A DNA stretch of 64,000 nt, taken from assembly GCF_014926405.1 (NCBI RefSeq), contig NZ_JACXXJ020000005.1, forward strand, positions 191,001 to 255,000, written 5' to 3'. The notes under the pieces are model-generated. The model searched no databases, was not told the DNA's origin, and was given only the letters and a program-made list of their open reading frames with translations. Positions 12,810 to 23,047 of the stretch are shown here, in pieces; position 1 is the first letter of the stretch; every line of letters starts with the position of its first letter. The DNA comes from Agrobacterium vitis (GTDB taxonomy: Bacteria; Pseudomonadota; Alphaproteobacteria; Rhizobiales; Rhizobiaceae). Position numbers and translations under genes: made by a program.

Positions 12810-15220
12810 CCGAGGTAGGTTTGCGCCAAAAGATCTGACAGCAATTCCAGTTCTTTTTCCAGATGATTGTAGATATCAGGCGTCATCATTTCCGGTGTCA
12901 TTACCGCCACGCTTGAATGCAGCCGAACGGTTTCGCGCAGGAAGCGTGACATCTGACCGTTGACCTTGGCATTGGGCAATTGCTCTACCTCATTGTGGAT
13001 CTCGTTGAGTTGGAACAGGATGGAGCGCGGATTGAGCGGGTCGAGCGCCAGAAGATCGGTCACGGTCAGGTGGGCGGTGTTGACATTATAGCGCCGCCGA
13101 TGGGTCATGACATTGTCGCCAATCTCCAGCAGCATGTCGAGCGCGCCGTCTGGTGCGTCCTGCCCCGCCATATGGCCAAGCAGCCGGGTCATATGCATGC
13201 CGCGCTCCAGGTAGCGGCCGATGGCGAGGAAGCGCCAGCCGGTGAAGCGATACATGTTTTCATGCACCAGACCGGCAAAGCCCGCCAGCTTGCGCAGCAG
13301 GATGGTCATGGCATGCGAGGCGTCGTCGCCGGGCTTGATCTTTTCATGAAAACGCCGCGCGGTCTTGGCGAGATCATTCAGCGCCAGCCATCCATCCGGC
13401 GAGAACCGGTCGCGGATATTGCTGGCGGAATAGACCGCGCTGTTGATATTGCCGAGCAGGCTTTCCGGCACGCCCTGGTCTGTATTGATGTCCAGTGCTT
13501 CGAGGTATTCGCTGACAAAGGCCAGAAGCGGCTGTTTCGGATCGGCTGTTTCGGCAAAGCGGGCATTCCAGGCACGCAGAATTCTAAGCGCCCCTTCGGC
13601 CCGCTCGATATAGCGGCCAAGCCAGAACAGGTTGTCGGCGGCCCGGCTGGGCAGGCTGCCCGGCATGTTGCGGGTAAACTGCTCTTCGGCTGGCAGCAGC
13701 GTGATCCGCTCGACCGGCTTTTCGGAAACGATCCACACATCGGCGGCAGACCCGCCGGCCTGCATGGCCATCGCCGCCACATCGCTGCCGCTGCCGATCC
13801 GCCCAAACCCGCCCGGCATGATCTGCCAGCCGTCCTTGGTGCGTGCCGCAAACACCCGCAAGCTCATCGGCCTCGGTTGCAGTCTACCATCGACCATGGC
13901 GGGGGTGGTGGAGAGCGTCACGGCTTCCTGACCGACCAGCTTGGCGCCGTCGGTTTCCAGCCAGCTGGCAATCGAGTGCTGGGCGGTTTCCCGCAGGGTT
14001 GCGCCGAGCACCGATTGCCTGTTGTCGTCGAAAAACGGTTGGCGGGAATAGGCCGGACCGATCACCATTTTCTCGATATTGCCGGCGACATGGTCGCGTT
14101 CCTGTTTTTGCCCGCACCACCAGGTGGCAATCGAAGGCAGCAACAGGTCCTCGCCCAACATATGGCGACAGATGGTCGGCAGAAAAGCCATCAAGGCCCG
14201 GGTTTCGAGAATGCCGGAACCAAGCGCGTTGACGAAGGTAACTGCCTGATTGCGCAGTGCCTGAACCACGCCCGGCGTGCCGATATGGCTGAGCTGGTTC
14301 AGTTCCAGCGGATCGGCAAAGGCCGCATCCAGACGGCGCCACAGCACCCCGATCGGTTTCAGCCCGGCGACGGTGCGCACCATCACCTTGCCGTTGACCA
14401 CAGTCAGATCCTCGCCCTCCAGCAGCATGATGCCGAGATAGCGGGCAATATAGGCATGTTCGAAATAGGTTTCATTGGCCGGGCCGGGGGACAGCACGGC
14501 GATCCGGTCATCAGGGCTTTGCTTGTGGCCTTGAAGCGCATCACGAAACGCCCCGAAGAACGAGGCCAGCCGGTGGACATGGGTTTCGGCATAGATATCG
14601 GAAAAGGCCCGCGCCGTCGCCACCCGGTTTTCCAGCGCAAATCCGGCGCCGGAAGGTGCCTGGGTGCGGTCGGCCAGCACCCACCAGGCGCCATCTGGCC
14701 CACGGCCGATCTCGAAGGAACAGAAATGCAGGTAATGACCACCTGCCGGTTTCACCCCGACCAGCGGTCGCAGAAATTCGCCATTGGCGGCAATCAGTGC
14801 CGGCGGAATGAAGCCTTCCTGCACCAGCCTGTTATCGCTGTAGATATCGGCGACAACCTGTTCCAGCAATTCGGCCCGCTGCACCAGGCCGCGCGCCAGA
14901 ACCTGCCATTCGGCATCGGCGATCAGCACCGGAATATGGGAGAACGGCCAGGCCCGCTCGGTGGGACCGGCCGACCCATAGGCACGATAGAAGACCCCGG
15001 CATCGCGCAGATAGCGGTCTGCACGGGCAAAGCGCTCGTGCAATTGCTCTTCATCCATGCCGTTGATGGCGGCGACGAAAGTCTGCCAGACCGGACGGAT
15101 ATTGCCGTCCCGGTCCAGCATTTCATCGGCGGCACCGGGCAAGGACCGATAGCCATCGGCAAACGCCGCTCCGGGGTCCTTCTCCAGCCTGTCCATCTCC
15201 ATGGCCGTACGCTTGGTCAT
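12806..15220 (-). CDS. Circularly permuted ATP-grasp protein fused to alpha-E domain
   Basis: 804 aa joining two families often encoded separately. The first ~500 residues are a circularly permuted type-2 ATP-grasp region (COG2308-like; ETYFEHAYIARYLGIMLLEG and KPIGVLWRRLDAAFADP are typical). From about residue 515 follows an alpha-helical alpha-E domain (COG2307/DUF403-like) starting ADNLFWLGRYIERAEGALR. ATP-grasp enzymes of this class are predicted to ligate an amine to a carboxylate; the real substrate is not known. I chose the second in-frame ATG at 15220 because AGGA stands six bases before it; the ATG at 15226 would touch the ribosome site. The gene is followed by an ATGA overlap into the small transglutaminase gene and preceded by palindromic repeats. 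Confidence 0.88.
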   Translation of the reverse strand: MTKRTAMEMDRLEKDPGAAFADGYRSLPGAADEMLDRDGNIRPVWQTFVAAINGMDEEQLHERFARADRYLRDAGVFYRAYGSAGPTERAWPFSHIPVLIADAEWQVLARGLVQRAELLEQVVADIYSDNRLVQEGFIPPALIAANGEFLRPLVGVKPAGGHYLHFCSFEIGRGPDGAWWVLADRTQAPSGAGFALENRVATARAFSDIYAETHVHRLASFFGAFRDALQGHKQSPDDRIAVLSPGPANETYFEHAYIARYLGIMLLEGEDLTVVNGKVMVRTVAGLKPIGVLWRRLDAAFADPLELNQLSHIGTPGVVQALRNQAVTFVNALGSGILETRALMAFLPTICRHMLGEDLLLPSIATWWCGQKQERDHVAGNIEKMVIGPAYSRQPFFDDNRQSVLGATLRETAQHSIASWLETDGAKLVGQEAVTLSTTPAMVDGRLQPRPMSLRVFAARTKDGWQIMPGGFGRIGSGSDVAAMAMQAGGSAADVWIVSEKPVERITLLPAEEQFTRNMPGSLPSRAADNLFWLGRYIERAEGALRILRAWNARFAETADPKQPLLAFVSEYLEALDINTDQGVPESLLGNINSAVYSASNIRDRFSPDGWLALNDLAKTARRFHEKIKPGDDASHAMTILLRKLAGFAGLVHENMYRFTGWRFLAIGRYLERGMHMTRLLGHMAGQDAPDGALDMLLEIGDNVMTHRRRYNVNTAHLTVTDLLALDPLNPRSILFQLNEIHNEVEQLPNAKVNGQMSRFLRETVRLHSSVAVMTPEMMTPDIYNHLEKELELLSDLLAQTYLG

Positions 15221-15237
15221 CTTCATTCCTGCCGAAG

Positions 15238-15342
15238 CATGTCATTCTCGTAAAACGGTTTCGCATGTTTACCGGAACGACATGGCTTCTTGTTGACGCA
15301 TGTCGTTGCCGTAAAACCGTTTAACGCTTTTACGCGACATGC
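15238..15342. repeat. Two palindromic repeat units between the DUF2126 and ATP-grasp genes
   Basis: Unit one has near-perfect arms CATGTCATT (15238-15246) and AACGACATG (15276-15284). Unit two has perfect arms GCATGTCG (15298-15305) and CGACATGC (15335-15342). Both enclose a GTAAAACGG or GTAAAACCG core. They resemble the other rhizobial palindromes here in size and layout but have a different arm sequence. They fill almost the whole gap between the two genes. Confidence 0.7.
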
Positions 15343-18300
15343 TAGATCCCGTGTGGTCGCCGCAAATCCAATGTGTGCGGAAATTCCGGCGAGACGGCTT
15401 CCGGCCACAGCGGATAAGATCCGGCTGTATGGCCCCAGGGTTCGAACCGCGCAAGCCGCCTAGCCTCCGCTTCATTGCCATTCACAGGGAAAGTATCATA
15501 ACTGCGACCACCGGGATGCGCGACATGATACACACAACCACCGATCGACCGCCCTGTCCATATATCATAAACGTCGAATGTTAGCGGTGTGTTTACAGGC
15601 AGGACCGGATGCAGCCCTGATGCCGGTTGCCAGGCCTTGTAGCGAACACCGGCGATGGCCACGCCATTTGTGCCGCTTTTCTTCAGCGGCAGGCGTCGGC
15701 CATTGCAGGCAATGGTGTACCGGTCGGGATTGGCGGTCTCCAGCTTGACCTGCAAACGCTCGACGGAACTATCGACATAGCGCACCGTACCGCCGATGGC
15801 ACCTTCCTCGCCCATCACATGCCAGGGCTCTAGCGCCTGGCGCAGCTCCAGTTTGCTGTCTTCGTATTCTACCTGTCCGACGAAGGGGAAGCGGAATTCC
15901 AGCTGGGCGGCAAACCATTCCGGCTTGAAGTCGAAGCCGTGTTCGCGCAGGTCTGACAACACTTCGAGAAAATCCTGCCAAAGATAATGCGGCAGCATGA
16001 AGCGGTCGTGCAATGCCGTGCCCCAGCGCACGAAATTTCCACCGATGGGGTTCTTCCAGAACCTAGCGATCAGTGCCCGCACCAGCAATTGCTGGGCCAG
16101 CGACATGCGGGCATTCGGCGGCATTTCAAAACCACGGAATTCAACCAGACCCAGCCGTCCCGTCGGTCCGTCAGGCGAAAACAGCTTGTCGATGCAGATT
16201 TCCGAGCGATGGGTGTTGCCGGTAACATCGGTCAGCAGGTTGCGAAACAGCCGGTCGACCAGCCAGGGCAAAGGCGGGGCCGCGCCACTGTCTGGCATGG
16301 GGATCTGCGCCAATGCGATTTCCAGCTCATAGAGCGTATCATGGCGGGCCTCGTCAAAGCGCGGCGCCTGGCTGGTCGGGCCGATAAACATGCCCGAGAA
16401 CATATAGGACAAAGCCGGATGACGCTGCCAATGCAGGACCAGGCTTTTCAGCAGATCCGGGCGGCGCAGGAACGGGCTGTCGCCGGGATTGGCACCGCCG
16501 ACCACCACATGGTTGCCGCCGCCGGTGCCGGTATGGCGGCCGTCGATCATGAACTTGTCGGCGCCAAGCCGCGTCTGGCGGGCCTCTTCATAGATGATAT
16601 CGGTGGTGGCCACGCAATCCTGCCAGCTATCGGCGGGGTGGATATTGACCTCGATAACCCCAGGATCGGGCGCGACACGAATGACATTGATGCGCTCGTC
16701 CTGCGGCGGCGCATAGCCTTCGATGTGGATCGGCAGGCCGAGATTGTGCGCAGCGGTCTCGGCGGCGGCTACCAGTTCCAGATAGTCCTCGATCCGCTCT
16801 ACCGGTGGCATGAACACGCAGAGCCGGCCATCACGCGGCTCGACGCTCATGGCGGTGCGCACGGCGCCGGTTATGTCGCCGGTTGAGCCGGCAATATTCT
16901 GTTCGTTGCGGTCCTGCTGGGCGTCGCTGGTTTTGCGCGAGGCTTCCGACAGCGCCCGGCCTTCGCGGGCATCCGGGCCGAAATCCGGCAGCGGTGTGCG
17001 TGGGATGGAAGGGTCCGCCGTGTGAATATAGGGATATTGCGAGGGTGGCACATAGGGCAGGGTGCCGAGCGGCATGCGAAAGCCAACGGGACTGTCGCCG
17101 GGAATAAGGAAGATCTTGCCGCGCCGGGTGCGCCATTTCTCGCTGATCCAGCGCCGACCGCTGGCCTTGGCGTTCCAGGCCTGGACCGGCAGGATATAGC
17201 CGGTGGGGATCGTCAAGCCGCGCTCGAACACCTTGGCGATGCGGGCGCGCTCTTCCGGGCTTTCCAGCTTGGAATTGGACGGATCGACATTTTCCGGCAG
17301 GCTGCCTTCCTTGATGATCCAGGCTGCGGGATCTTCATAGGCCGGCAGGATCATGTCCGGCTCGATCTCCAGCTCGGTGGCAATGCCGGCCATCAGCGCC
17401 TGGGCCTGCTCATGGCTCACATTGGTATCGGCTGTCTCCGTGGCAATCAGCTCCGGATTATGCCAGATCGGCTTGCCGTCCTTGCGCCAGTAGAGCGAGA
17501 AGGTCCAGCGTGGCAGGCTTTCGCCCGGATACCATTTGCCCTGCCCGTAATGCAGGAAGCCGCCGGGGGCAAAGCGGGTACGCAGCTTGCGGATCAACTG
17601 ATCGGCCAGCGCCCGCTTGGTCGGGCCAACCGCATCGGTATTCCATTCCGCCGACTGGAAATCGTCGATCGATACAAAGGTCGGCTCGCCGCCCATGGTC
17701 AGGCGCACGTCATGGGCCTTCAGATCACCATCGACCTTCAGGCCAAGCGCGTTCAGCGCTTCCCAGCTTTCATCGGAAAACGGCTTGGTGATGCGCGGAT
17801 GCTCGGCAACCCGTGTCACCTTCATGTCAAAGTCGAAATCGGTCTTGGCTTGCCCGAAATATCCGCCGGAAATCGGCGCGGCGTTTTTGTAATGCGGTGT
17901 GGCGGCCAACGGGATATGGCTTTCGCCGGTCATCAGGCCGGAGGTCGGGTCCAGGCCGATCCAGCCAGCGCCGGGAATATAGGCTTCCGCCCAGGCATGC
18001 AGGTCGGTGAAATCCACCTTGGTGCCGGAGGGGCCATCCAGCGCTTCCAGATCCGGTTTCAGCTGGATCAGATAGCCGGAGACGAAGCGGGCGGCAAAGC
18101 CCAGATGCCGGAGAATCTGCACCAGCAGCCAGCTGGTATCGCGGCAGGAGCCACGCGCCGAGGTCAGCGTTTCGTCCGGTGTCTGCACGCCCGGCTCCAG
18201 GCGGATGACATAGCCGATTTCGCTTTGCAGGCGGGCGTTGAGCGCGACGATCATATCGACCGTGCCTTGGCCCGGCGTCATGTCCAGGGTCTTGAGATAG

Positions 18301-18686
18301 GAATCGAGCGCAGGGCTGTCCGGCTCTGGTTTCTTGTAGATCGCCAGATCCTCGCGAATATCCTCCGGGTATTCGAACGGCCAGGTGACGGCCTCTTCTT
18401 CCGTGAAGAAATCGAAGGGATTGTAGATGCTCATATCGGCGGTGAGATCGACTTCGATCTTGAACTCGGTGACCGGATCGGGAAACACGAAACGGGCCAG
18501 ATAGTTACCGTAGGGGTCTTGCTGGAGATTGACGAAGTGATTTTCGGGGGTGACCTTGAGGGAGTGGCTTAGAACCTTTGTTCTGGAATGGGCCGCCGGT
18601 TTCAGGCGAATGATCTGCGGCCCCAGGCGGATCGGCGTGTCATATTTATAATGAGTGAGATGATAAATGCTTGCCTTGATCGCCAT
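15342..18686 (-). CDS. Large transglutaminase-DUF2126 protein
   Basis: 1114 aa. The N-terminal ~90 residues form the bacterial transglutaminase N-terminal domain ([18 protein letters not shown]). The transglutaminase core follows, with Cys in [15 protein letters not shown], His in [12 protein letters not shown] and Asp in [10 protein letters not shown], roughly residues 170-260. The rest is the long DUF2126 region, with [20 protein letters not shown] and [14 protein letters not shown] as recognisable segments. The ATG at 18686 follows GAGGGG and gives [13 protein letters not shown]; the frame is open for 47 more codons upstream, but that part looks non-coding. It heads the cluster with the ATP-grasp/alpha-E and small transglutaminase genes on the same strand. 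The biochemical product of this cluster is not established. Confidence 0.92.
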   Translation of the reverse strand: MAIKASIYHLTHYKYDTPIRLGPQIIRLKPAAHSRTKVLSHSLKVTPENHFVNLQQDPYGNYLARFVFPDPVTEFKIEVDLTADMSIYNPFDFFTEEEAVTWPFEYPEDIREDLAIYKKPEPDSPALDSYLKTLDMTPGQGTVDMIVALNARLQSEIGYVIRLEPGVQTPDETLTSARGSCRDTSWLLVQILRHLGFAARFVSGYLIQLKPDLEALDGPSGTKVDFTDLHAWAEAYIPGAGWIGLDPTSGLMTGESHIPLAATPHYKNAAPISGGYFGQAKTDFDFDMKVTRVAEHPRITKPFSDESWEALNALGLKVDGDLKAHDVRLTMGGEPTFVSIDDFQSAEWNTDAVGPTKRALADQLIRKLRTRFAPGGFLHYGQGKWYPGESLPRWTFSLYWRKDGKPIWHNPELIATETADTNVSHEQAQALMAGIATELEIEPDMILPAYEDPAAWIIKEGSLPENVDPSNSKLESPEERARIAKVFERGLTIPTGYILPVQAWNAKASGRRWISEKWRTRRGKIFLIPGDSPVGFRMPLGTLPYVPPSQYPYIHTADPSIPRTPLPDFGPDAREGRALSEASRKTSDAQQDRNEQNIAGSTGDITGAVRTAMSVEPRDGRLCVFMPPVERIEDYLELVAAAETAAHNLGLPIHIEGYAPPQDERINVIRVAPDPGVIEVNIHPADSWQDCVATTDIIYEEARQTRLGADKFMIDGRHTGTGGGNHVVVGGANPGDSPFLRRPDLLKSLVLHWQRHPALSYMFSGMFIGPTSQAPRFDEARHDTLYELEIALAQIPMPDSGAAPPLPWLVDRLFRNLLTDVTGNTHRSEICIDKLFSPDGPTGRLGLVEFRGFEMPPNARMSLAQQLLVRALIARFWKNPIGGNFVRWGTALHDRFMLPHYLWQDFLEVLSDLREHGFDFKPEWFAAQLEFRFPFVGQVEYEDSKLELRQALEPWHVMGEEGAIGGTVRYVDSSVERLQVKLETANPDRYTIACNGRRLPLKKSGTNGVAIAGVRYKAWQPASGLHPVLPVNTPLTFDVYDIWTGRSIGGCVYHVAHPGGRSYDTFPVNGNEAEARRLARFEPWGHTAGSYPLWPEAVSPEFPHTLDLRRPHGI

Positions 18687-18998
18687 GAAACCCCTCGTCC
18701 GTGGTCCGGACCTAATGCCATTCTGATTGTGCCTGATCTTGTGCAATGCACAGAAATAAAGCAAGTCAGCTTCTTGGGAATTTGTTGGGCAGTGATTTGG
18801 CAGGCTGCAAACCGTCGCCCGAGCCACGGTTGTTGGTACCTTTGCTCAAGGCGGTCTCCAGAGCGTCATCCTCGGGCTTGTCCCGAGGATCTGCCTCTGG
18901 CAGAGGAATTTTCGACGGTATCGAATGTTATATGCTCGGCACAAGGCCGAGCATGACGGCAGGGCAAGCCGCCTGCCGTGTCCAACCTCGTTAAACCC
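18687..18998. other. Intergenic region with a dispersed repeat
   Basis: No gene is supported in this 312-base gap between manC and the DUF2126 gene. Its right half is occupied by the repeat at 18864-18958. The left half should hold the promoter of the transglutaminase cluster; I saw no convincing -35/-10 pair. Confidence 0.5.
18864..18958. repeat. Dispersed palindromic element, CGTCAT...ATGACG
   Basis: Bounded by CGTCAT (18864-18869) and ATGACG (18953-18958). Each end folds into its own hairpin: CCTCGGGCTTGTCCCGAGG on the left and GCTCGGCACAAGGCCGAGC on the right. This pattern is a widespread intergenic repeat in rhizobia and related Alphaproteobacteria. It carries no gene. Confidence 0.75.
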
Positions 18999-20426
18999 TC
19001 AGGTGCGACCGAACTCATCGACCAGCCGGACGATATCGTCCTCACCCAGATAGGAGCCGGTCTGAATCTCGATCATTTCCAGCATGATCTTGCCGGGATT
19101 GCCGAGCCGATGCACCGCACCCTGGGGAATATAGATCGACTGGTTCTCATAAAGCATCGTCACCTTGTCGTTGATCGTCACTTCGGCGGTACCGCGCACG
19201 CAGATCCAGTGTTCGGACCGATGGAAGTGCTTTTGCAGCGACAATTTCTTTTCGGGGTGGACGAACAGCCGCTTCACCTGGAACCGGTCGCCGTTGAGGA
19301 TCGAGGTATAGCCGCCCCAAGGCCGCAGCGAGGTCGGGTGAGTCTCGGTGAGGTTTGCCGTCTTCTTGTCGCTGGCCAGAAGCTTGACCAGATTGCCGAC
19401 TTCCTGGGCCTCGTCCAGCCGACCGACGAAGACCGCGTCCTCACTGGCAATCACCGCGACGCCGTCCATGCCCTGTACGGCCAGGTGGCTGTTGCGTGAG
19501 ATAACCAGTGAATTGCGGGTATTGTGGACGGTGGCATTGCCCTTGACGACATTGCCGTCGGCATCGGCTTCGCCGATTTTCCACACCGCGTCCCAGCTGC
19601 CGAGATCCGACCATTGGATGGCGGAGGGGACAACAGCGGCATTGGCGGTTTTTTCCATCACCGCATAATCGAGGGAAATCGAAGGGGCTGCGGTAAAGGC
19701 CTCGGTATTGAGCCGGATGAAATCGATATCCTTGGTGGCCTTGGCGACAGCCTCTGTCGCGGCGGCCATCACCTCTGGCGCGTAGCGCTCCAGTTCGTCG
19801 ATGATATTTGTCGCGCAAAACAGGAACATGCCGGAGTTCCAATAGTAGTTTCCGGCATCGATCAGGGCTTGCGCCTTTTGTGCATCCGGCTTTTCGACGA
19901 AACGGCTGACGGCATGGGCACCGTTGCCGAGATCGGCACCCAGTTCGATATAGCCATAGCCGGTGGCAGGCTCCGTCGGGGTAATGCCGAACGTGACGAG
20001 CTTGCCGCTCCGTGCGGCGGTGGCCGCAGCCGTGATCGAGGCAAGATAGACGGCATCGACGGTGATGGCGTGGTCGGACGCCAGCACGAGCAGGGCCGCA
20101 TCAGGCCCGAATCGTTCCGCAACGACGCGGGCGGCGACGGCAATGGCGGCTGCCGTGTTGCGCGCCACCGGCTCCAGCAGGATGCCTGATAGCGCCACGC
20201 CCTGTTCGCGGGCCTGTTCGGCGACCAGGAAGCGAAACTCCTCATTGGTCACCACCAACGGCGCTTCATAAAGACTGGTATCGCTGACGCGCTGCAAGGT
20301 GGACTGAAAAAGCGTTTCCTCGCCCACCACTTTCAGGAACTGCTTGGCGGCGGTGGCGCGCGATAGCGGCCACAACCGTGTGCCTTTGCCGCCTGCCATG
20401 ATGACGGGGACGATTTTATCGGTCAT
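18999..20426 (-). CDS. manC: Mannose-1-phosphate guanylyltransferase / mannose-6-phosphate isomerase
   Basis: Bifunctional type II enzyme making GDP-mannose for polysaccharide and LPS synthesis. The 475-aa protein has the nucleotidyltransferase signature VIMAGGKGTRLWPLSR at the N-terminus, FVEKPDAQKAQ in the middle, and a C-terminal cupin-type isomerase domain (RPWGGYTSILNGDRF, then HPEKKLSLQKHFHRSEHW). The ATG at 20426 has AGAAAGGA six bases upstream; the open frame to 20663 beyond it looks non-coding. It lies alone on the minus strand, 271 bases downstream of the MscS gene. Could also be named cpsB, noeJ or xanB in other strains. Confidence 0.93.
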   Translation of the reverse strand: MTDKIVPVIMAGGKGTRLWPLSRATAAKQFLKVVGEETLFQSTLQRVSDTSLYEAPLVVTNEEFRFLVAEQAREQGVALSGILLEPVARNTAAAIAVAARVVAERFGPDAALLVLASDHAITVDAVYLASITAAATAARSGKLVTFGITPTEPATGYGYIELGADLGNGAHAVSRFVEKPDAQKAQALIDAGNYYWNSGMFLFCATNIIDELERYAPEVMAAATEAVAKATKDIDFIRLNTEAFTAAPSISLDYAVMEKTANAAVVPSAIQWSDLGSWDAVWKIGEADADGNVVKGNATVHNTRNSLVISRNSHLAVQGMDGVAVIASEDAVFVGRLDEAQEVGNLVKLLASDKKTANLTETHPTSLRPWGGYTSILNGDRFQVKRLFVHPEKKLSLQKHFHRSEHWICVRGTAEVTINDKVTMLYENQSIYIPQGAVHRLGNPGKIMLEMIEIQTGSYLGEDDIVRLVDEFGRT

Positions 20427-20697
20427 TCTCGGTCCTTTCTGCAGAAAGCGCGCAGCCGCAATCCAGAAGGATCGTGTGGCGAAAGGCGTGGCAGCGCTCC
20501 AGCCTGGTGCTGGGTCTGGCGTGAAGGGGTTGTTGCATTTTTCTGCAAAACATCCAAGCGCTTCATCAGCGGCACCTGAATAATTCCACGAATCGGAGAG
20601 GATTGCGTTCTCGATCAGCAAGGGAGTGAAAAATGGCGCTGAAAAGCCCATTATCGCAGACAATGGTCATTCCCGTGGGCGGTTGATCGCTCTGGTG

Positions 20698-21840
20698 TCA
20701 GGCGTCAATCTTCTCCGACCGGGCGGTCGCTCTGCCTTGGATCGGTGACATCGACCCGTCCTTCAACGCCTGTGGCTTTTCCTGATGAATGCGCAGGCGC
20801 GGCAAGGCATCGGGATAGTCCTTCTGGATGAAGTCCATCAGCTTTTCGCGCACATAGCAGCGCAAGTCGAAAGCCTTCCCGGCACTGGCGGCGGACACCA
20901 GAATGCGAATTTCCATCACCTGATCCTTCAGGTCCGTGACGGCGAGGTTGAAGACATTTCCATCCCATAACGGCGCTGATCTGACGATATTCTCAGTTTT
21001 TCGGCGCAGGGTGGATACCGGAACGGAATAATCCATGTAGAGCATGACCGTGCCGATCAGCGCAGCCCCTTCGCGGGTCCAGTTCTGGAAAGGTTTTTCG
21101 ATGAAATAATTGAGCGGCAGGACCAGTCTTCGCCAATCCCAGAGCTTCACCACCACATAGGTGGCGGTTATTTCCTCGACATGACCGAACTCACCTTCAA
21201 CAATCAGCGCGTCATCGATGCGGATCGGCTGGGTGATGGCCAATTGCAGCCCGGCAAACAGATTTTTCAGCATTGGCTGCAAGGCGAGACCGAGAACGAT
21301 ACCCGCGACACCCGCCGAAGCCAGCAGGCTGACCCCATATTGGCGCACAGCCGGAAAAGACATCAGAACGGCTGCCGCGGTGAGGGCGACGATGCCGGTA
21401 GCGGCCACCCTTTCCATGATGCGGGATTGGGTGACATGCTTGCGGGCTAGTAGATTGTCTTCGGCATCAAGCTTGAAACGGCGAAGATAGACGGTGACCC
21501 AGATATGCAGGGCGGTGCGGGTCATCCATCCGACAACGATGACGAAGCACAGTAGCAGAGCGTGGCGCACGATGCTGGCTGCCACATCACTTAGAGGTGC
21601 GACAGTCACGCCGATGGAGAGCGTCCAGGTCAGGATGGCAAGCCGCAAGGGTCGTCGGGTGCGCTGCACCAGTGAGCGCCAGAAAAGATCGCGATTTTCC
21701 GTCAGCCGCGTCAGGATGCGGAAGCCGAAGTGCTGAATTAACATGCCCACCAGAAAAGCAAGAAGCAGGACGCAAAGCGAAACAGCCCAGTCCGGCATCC
21801 ATGCGATGGCATGTTGCAATGTTTCAAAAATAGTCTGCAT
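20698..21840 (-). CDS. MscS-family mechanosensitive channel
   Basis: 380-aa inner-membrane protein. Hydrophobic helices are visible near residues 15-35, 60-80, 95-115 and 145-165. The pore helix and beta-domain signature reads GVAGIVLGLALQPMLKNLFAGL, followed by QPIRIDDALIVEGEFGHVEEI. A soluble C-terminal domain ends in a polar tail. Such channels open under membrane tension and release solutes in osmotic downshock. The ATG at 21840 gives a normal start before the first helix; no good ribosome site is seen, and the frame remains open to 21927. Confidence 0.9.
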   Translation of the reverse strand: MQTIFETLQHAIAWMPDWAVSLCVLLLAFLVGMLIQHFGFRILTRLTENRDLFWRSLVQRTRRPLRLAILTWTLSIGVTVAPLSDVAASIVRHALLLCFVIVVGWMTRTALHIWVTVYLRRFKLDAEDNLLARKHVTQSRIMERVAATGIVALTAAAVLMSFPAVRQYGVSLLASAGVAGIVLGLALQPMLKNLFAGLQLAITQPIRIDDALIVEGEFGHVEEITATYVVVKLWDWRRLVLPLNYFIEKPFQNWTREGAALIGTVMLYMDYSVPVSTLRRKTENIVRSAPLWDGNVFNLAVTDLKDQVMEIRILVSAASAGKAFDLRCYVREKLMDFIQKDYPDALPRLRIHQEKPQALKDGSMSPIQGRATARSEKIDA

Positions 21841-22043
21841 CCAAACCAATCTAGGGTGCAATGCGGTATAGAAAATAGGTAAAGGGCAAAAAACTTGCCC
21901 GGGAACGGTTCTTAAGGCTCTGGTCACGATGGTGAGAGAGCCAGCAGGCCACGGTGAACCGGCCTATGTTCATGATCGGAACCATGCCTGTCATCGACAA
22001 GCCGAAATGGCATTCAAATGCTCTAAAAGGGAAGAAAATCGGA

Positions 22044-22118
<75 letters not shown>

Positions 22119-22257
22119 ATCCGATGGCGGGGGTAAACCATGAAACCGCCGGTTCCGTCAATAGCTATTGCGCGGTTTGGATCAAGAATTCGGCAAGCGG
22201 TTGTATCCGCTGGCTTTTCCGGGTTTACGCGCAAGCGCCTCACTGTCTTGATCTACC

Positions 22258-22278
22258 ATGCGCCAGAACCTGGCGCAT
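22258..22278. repeat. Short perfect palindrome
   Basis: ATGCGCCAG (22258-22266) and CTGGCGCAT (22270-22278) are perfect 9-base arms around AAC. It lies in the 264-base gap between cpdR and tRNA-Val, downstream of cpdR on its strand, without a U-tract. It may be an operator or a hairpin; nothing else is supported in this gap. Confidence 0.4.
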
Positions 22279-22382
22279 GCATCATTTGCCGAGCCGCGTG
22301 CGATGCGACGCATGATGGTCGCAAATCGCGCCCGATTGGAAGATTCCAATCTGGGCGGCTTAGGTCTTGGAACCAGGCGGTC

Positions 22383-22748
22383 TCAGGCGGCGGTCAGTAG
22401 TTTGTTGACCTCGTCTACCAGGTCGCGCAGGTGGAAGGGCTTGGACAGGACCTTGGCATCCTTAGGCGCCTTGGAATCGGCGTTCAATGCTACGGCGGCA
22501 AAGCCGGTGATGAACATCACCTTCAGGTCCGGGTCGAGTTCGGTGGCGCGGCGGGCCAGCTCGATGCCGTCCATTTCCGGCATGACGATGTCGGTCAGGA
22601 GCAGCGAGAAGGGCTCTTCCCGAAGCCTGTCATAGGCGCTCGCGCCATTGTCATAGGAGGATACCTTGTATCCGGCCTTTTCCAGGGCTTTCACCAGGAA
22701 GCGGCGCATGTCGTTGTCATCTTCGGCAAGAAGTATTTTCTGAGTCAT
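22383..22748 (-). CDS. cpdR: Single-domain response regulator CpdR
   Basis: 121-aa receiver domain with no output domain. Acidic residues Asp10 and Asp11 are in LLAEDDNDMRRF, the phospho-acceptor is Asp53 in LLLTDIVMPEMDG, and the conserved Lys is in VLSKPFHLRDL. In Caulobacter and Sinorhizobium CpdR, dephosphorylated through the CckA-ChpT pathway, localises and activates ClpXP to degrade cell-cycle proteins including CtrA. The sequence closely follows the rhizobial CpdR1 pattern. The ATG at 22748 is preferred to an upstream in-frame TTG at 22766. No histidine kinase or ChpT gene is in the window, as expected for a dispersed phosphorelay. Confidence 0.93.
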   Translation of the reverse strand: MTQKILLAEDDNDMRRFLVKALEKAGYKVSSYDNGASAYDRLREEPFSLLLTDIVMPEMDGIELARRATELDPDLKVMFITGFAAVALNADSKAPKDAKVLSKPFHLRDLVDEVNKLLTAA

Positions 22749-22854
22749 TGCTGGACCGTTACTCAACTGGGATCATGGTGTTAAGCTTTCCCAGATATTC
22801 CAGCCCGTGTAAACAGCAGGTGAAGACGGGAAAGCCGGGTGTGATTTTTCGCCA

Positions 22855-22902
22855 CTACAGCGACCTGTCCGCGTCTTTGGCGGCGCAGACAGGTCGCTGT
22901 AG
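22855..22902. repeat. Long stem-loop repeat upstream of hutG
   Basis: Perfect 15-base arms CTACAGCGACCTGTC (22855-22869) and GACAGGTCGCTGTAG (22888-22902) enclose an 18-base loop, which itself holds CGCGTC and GGCGCA. It lies between the divergent cpdR and hutG genes. The sequence type resembles a dispersed rhizobial intergenic repeat rather than a terminator, since no T-run follows. Confidence 0.65.
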
Positions 22903-23047
22903 CACATTATAACTGCTGCATAAGTGCTGCATGATTCTCTTATCATGCCGTATCCGGCTTCAAGATTAATGCAGTATGGACTTCGCGGTGGGCAACTGGC
23001 AACATATGTTTCATTATGAATTGCTGATTTGGTAAAGAAGGGGTGAG

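Noticed and set aside
12980..15253. 757-codon plus-strand open frame
   Set aside because: It is the antisense shadow of the ATP-grasp/alpha-E gene. The composition is His/Arg/Gln-rich without domains, whereas the minus strand encodes recognisable families.
22119..22382. Gene in the gap between tRNA-Val and cpdR
   Set aside because: Short frames on both strands lack ribosome sites and protein-like composition; only a 9-bp palindrome stands out.
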